The translations under genes were made by a program, and so were the position numbers. The notes under the pieces were generated by a model. That model saw only the letters and a list, made by a program, of their open reading frames with translations. It was not told the origin of the DNA and did no database searches. A stretch of DNA of 64,000 bases, taken from positions 1 through 64,000 of the forward strand of contig NZ_PNFB01000012.1 of assembly GCF_003347015.1 (NCBI RefSeq), in the 5' to 3' direction. Of the stretch, positions 61,819 through 64,000 are shown one piece after another (position 1 is the stretch's first letter; each line of letters begins with the position of its first letter). The stretch comes from Brachybacterium sp. YJGR34. GTDB taxonomy: Bacteria > Actinomycetota > Actinomycetes > Actinomycetales > Dermabacteraceae.

Positions 61819-63831
61819 TCAGCGGTTCTCCGCGCGCAGGTCCAGCCAGGCCATCTCCGCTGCGGACAGCTCGACGCCGAGACCCAGCGTCGAGGAGCGC
61901 ATCTCGGCGATGGAGCGCGGACCGAACAGCGGGAAGGTGGGGAACTTCTGGTGGAGCACGAAGGCGAGGGCGATCGCGGTGGCGGGCACCCCGCGCTCCT
62001 CTCCGAGGGTGCGGGCGCGGGCGAGGCGCTCGAAGTTGCCGTCGCTGTAGTAGCAGCGCACGAGCTCGGCATCGGAGCGGTCCTCGGGATGGGCACGCCC
62101 GGTGAAGAAGCCCCTCGCCTGCGAGGACCACGGCAGCAGGGCGATGCCGCGCTCCTCCAGCCACGCTTTGGACTCGGGATCGGTCGCGTGCTCGCAGCCC
62201 TTCCACGGCACGTCGAGCGCCTCGGCCAGGCCGAAGTGGTTGGACAGGATCGTGAAGCCGGTGCGTCCGTTCGCCCGGGCGTAGGCGTTGGCCTCGTCCA
62301 CGCGGGCCGGGGTCCAGTTCGAGCCGCCGTAGGCACGGATGCGGCCCGCGCGCAGGTGCTCGTCCATGACGTCCACGAACTCCCCGACCGGGATCTCCGG
62401 GTTGTCGCGGTGCATCATGTACAGGTCTGCATAATCGGTGCCCTGGCGCTCGAGGGACTCCTCGAGCTGGCGGGTGATCGACTCCGGATCGCAGTGCGGG
62501 GTGTGGGCGCCCTTGGTGATCACCACGACGTCCTCGCGCACGCCACGGTTCTGCACCCACTGCCCCAGCAGCTTCTCGCAGTAGCCGCCGCCGTAGATGT
62601 AGGCGGTGTCGAAGGTGGTGCCGCCCATCTCGAAGTAGGCGTCGTACATCGCCGAGGCGTGGGCCAGGTTCATCTGGTTGTCGCAGCCCATCACCAGGCG
62701 CGAGACCTTCTTGTCGATGCCGGGCAGGCTCCCGTAGGCCATGGCCGGCCCCGTGGTGACACTGCCGGCGACCAGGGGCCGGCCGGTGAGCGTGGGGATG
62801 ACGGTGTCATCGGCCTCGAAGGGGTAGCGCAGACCGATCTCCTCGCGCCAGCGGTCCAGCGCCCGCGCCTGGCCCAGGGAGTTCTCCGCGGTGAGCTCGG
62901 GGACGATGCCGTCCCCGCGCGCGGCATCGGCCAGGGCGTCCGCCTCGAGCGCGTACGGCCAGGCACCGGGGATCTCGATCCGCTGCGGCTGCTCGCCGAC
63001 CACGTCGAGCTCGATGACCTGCGCCTCGCCGAGGCCCCACGGGTCCGACAGGCGCAGCACGCCGCGGGAGCCGGTGATGGTCGCCGACTGCGGATCGCTC
63101 AGGCGCACGCCCGTACGCAGGGAGGCGGTGATGCCGCCCGGCAGCTCGAGGTCGGCGCTGGACCACTCGTCGACGCCGGTCTCCCCGAGGGTGCCCTGAG
63201 CACGCAGTGCGGTGGGCTCAGCGAAAGCCCTTCCCTGCACGGCGCCGGCGACGAAGCGGGCGAAGGAGAGCGGGTAGCAGCCCACGTCGAGGATGCCGCC
63301 GCCGGCGGTGTCGACGTCGAACAGGCGCCCGCTGCGGCCGCCGGTGTCGAAGGAGAAGGACGCATCGACATGGGTGACCTCGCCGATCGCCCCGCCGGCC
63401 ACGAGCTCGAGGACCTTCACCGTCTGCGGGTGGAAGCGGTACATGTACGCCTCGAGCAGGACCTTCCCGCTGCGCTGGGCGAGGTCGAGCAGGGCCATGG
63501 AGGTGCCGGCGTTCGGGGTCAGCGGCTTCTCGCACAGCACGTGCTTGCCGGCCTCGAGGGCAGCGGCGGCCAGACGCGCATGGCCGGTGTGGACGGTGGA
63601 GATGTAGACGCCGTCCACCTCGTCGGAGGCGAGCACCTCCTCGTAGGTGCCCAGGAGGGCGGGGCCGTCGAGCGGGAACTCCTCGGCGAAGGCCCGGGCG
63701 CGCTCGGCCGAGGTGCTGCCCACGGCGACCAGGACGCCGTCACGGGAGTGCGGGAGCTGGGTGGCGAAGCGGCGCGCGATGGAGCCGGGGCCCAGGACGG
63801 CCCAGCGGAAAGCGGTGGAGGAAGAGCTCAT
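61819..63831 (-). CDS. Fusion: Gfo/Idh/MocA oxidoreductase + aldo/keto reductase
   Basis: 670 residues with two catalytic units. Residues ~5-335: a Gfo/Idh/MocA NAD(P) oxidoreductase with Rossmann start FRWAVLGPGSIARRFA and the EKP motif at 101-103 containing catalytic K102. Residues ~350-670: an aldo/keto reductase with FDTAYIYGGG (Asp, Tyr), VVITKGAH (Lys) and LYMMHRDN (His), the complete tetrad. Both parts appear intact, so this is a bifunctional sugar or polyol oxidoreductase acting in the cytosol. The substrate is unknown. A LacI regulator follows, with an operator at the promoter. Confidence 0.92.
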   Translation of the reverse strand: MSSSSTAFRWAVLGPGSIARRFATQLPHSRDGVLVAVGSTSAERARAFAEEFPLDGPALLGTYEEVLASDEVDGVYISTVHTGHARLAAAALEAGKHVLCEKPLTPNAGTSMALLDLAQRSGKVLLEAYMYRFHPQTVKVLELVAGGAIGEVTHVDASFSFDTGGRSGRLFDVDTAGGGILDVGCYPLSFARFVAGAVQGRAFAEPTALRAQGTLGETGVDEWSSADLELPGGITASLRTGVRLSDPQSATITGSRGVLRLSDPWGLGEAQVIELDVVGEQPQRIEIPGAWPYALEADALADAARGDGIVPELTAENSLGQARALDRWREEIGLRYPFEADDTVIPTLTGRPLVAGSVTTGPAMAYGSLPGIDKKVSRLVMGCDNQMNLAHASAMYDAYFEMGGTTFDTAYIYGGGYCEKLLGQWVQNRGVREDVVVITKGAHTPHCDPESITRQLEESLERQGTDYADLYMMHRDNPEIPVGEFVDVMDEHLRAGRIRAYGGSNWTPARVDEANAYARANGRTGFTILSNHFGLAEALDVPWKGCEHATDPESKAWLEERGIALLPWSSQARGFFTGRAHPEDRSDAELVRCYYSDGNFERLARARTLGEERGVPATAIALAFVLHQKFPTFPLFGPRSIAEMRSSTLGLGVELSAAEMAWLDLRAENR

Positions 63832-63871
63832 GGAGACGACGGCGTCCTTCGAGATGGGGAGCAGATCGAGC

Positions 63872-63885
63872 CGTGAACGTTCACG
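63872..63885 (-). promoter_or_regulatory. LacI-family operator
   Basis: CGTGAACGTTCACG is a perfect 14-bp palindrome with a central CpG, as is typical of LacI/GalR sites. It covers roughly +3 to +16 relative to the predicted transcription start, 40 bases before the fusion gene. The nearby LacI-family protein is the likely binder, with autoregulation. Confidence 0.75.
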
Positions 63886-63894
63886 ACAGCGACC

Positions 63895-63923
63895 ACGCTA
63901 TCCCCTCCGGCGGCCGGCGACAA
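63895..63923 (-). promoter_or_regulatory. Promoter of the oxidoreductase/lacI operon
   Basis: Minus-strand TTGTCG (-35; 63918-63923), a 17-base spacer, and TAGCGT (-10; 63895-63900). This is the best-formed sigma-70-type promoter in the window, followed immediately by the palindromic operator. Confidence 0.6.
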
Positions 63924-64000
63924 CCCGGTGGCGCGACGCGTCCCGCAGGAGGTCGAGGCGCCACCGCCTGCCCCTGGGCCGGCACCCGAGCACGGGCGAG

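Overview
The window is very GC-rich, densely packed chromosomal DNA with short intergenic gaps and many 4-base ATGA/GTGA gene overlaps. Gene content points to an actinobacterium of the order Micrococcales, most like Brachybacterium (Dermabacteraceae): a NucS mismatch endonuclease, a GlgE glycogen pathway, an atp operon preceded by rpmE-prfA-prmC-sua5-rfe, GatCAB, and an IdeR/DmdR-type iron box. The genus is an inference. I see no rRNA, tRNA, CRISPR array, insertion sequence or prophage.

Layout. 1-7.4 kb: ilvD, then an iron-regulated hydroxamate siderophore operon (desA-desB and a desC-desD fusion). 7.4-13.5 kb: gatC-gatA-gatB, an acetyltransferase, a small acidic protein, and a two-gene membrane unit with an HTTM-like protein. 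13.6-20 kb: RecQ with an unusual C-terminus, a GlcD-type FAD oxidase, and an enlarged NAD-dependent DNA ligase. 20-26.4 kb: a GH31 glycosidase, a three-part TRAP transporter and an AraC regulator in one operon. 26.6-30.2 kb: a MetE-like protein, mnmA and a cysteine desulfurase. From memory, gatCAB, ligA, the MetE-like gene, mnmA and iscS also lie near each other in mycobacteria, so the GH31/TRAP unit looks like an insertion into an old neighbourhood. 30.2-35.7 kb: a MoxR/DUF58/Bat-type VWA operon whose last gene overlaps iscS.

35.9-42.4 kb: glgX-glgE-glgB on the plus strand, followed by the only gene-free stretch over 300 bases (42401-42741), which holds a hexamer array and hairpins. 42.7-48 kb: a YbbN-like protein, an unrecognised lipoprotein/membrane protein pair, nucS and nagA. 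48-60.7 kb: the complete ATP synthase operon (atpI-B-E-F-H-A-G-D-C with a DUF2550 gene after atpC), led by rpmE, prfA, prmC, sua5 and an Rfe/WecA-like transferase. 60.8-64 kb: a LacI-family repressor and a Gfo/Idh/MocA-aldo/keto reductase fusion, with a 14-bp palindromic operator at the promoter.

Recurring signals: several genes (ilvD, gatC, the acetyltransferase, the 12913-13452 gene, nucS, perhaps recQ) have a TANNNT-like -10 box 6-7 bases before the start codon, suggesting leaderless transcripts. Two divergent intergenic regions share an 11-base string within direct repeats of about 11-bp period, suggesting a common response-regulator-type site. No single wholly new system stands out. The best leads are the GH31/TRAP/AraC unit, the RecQ C-terminal domain, the LigA insertions, the shared repeat boxes, and the uncharacterised lipoprotein/membrane pair.
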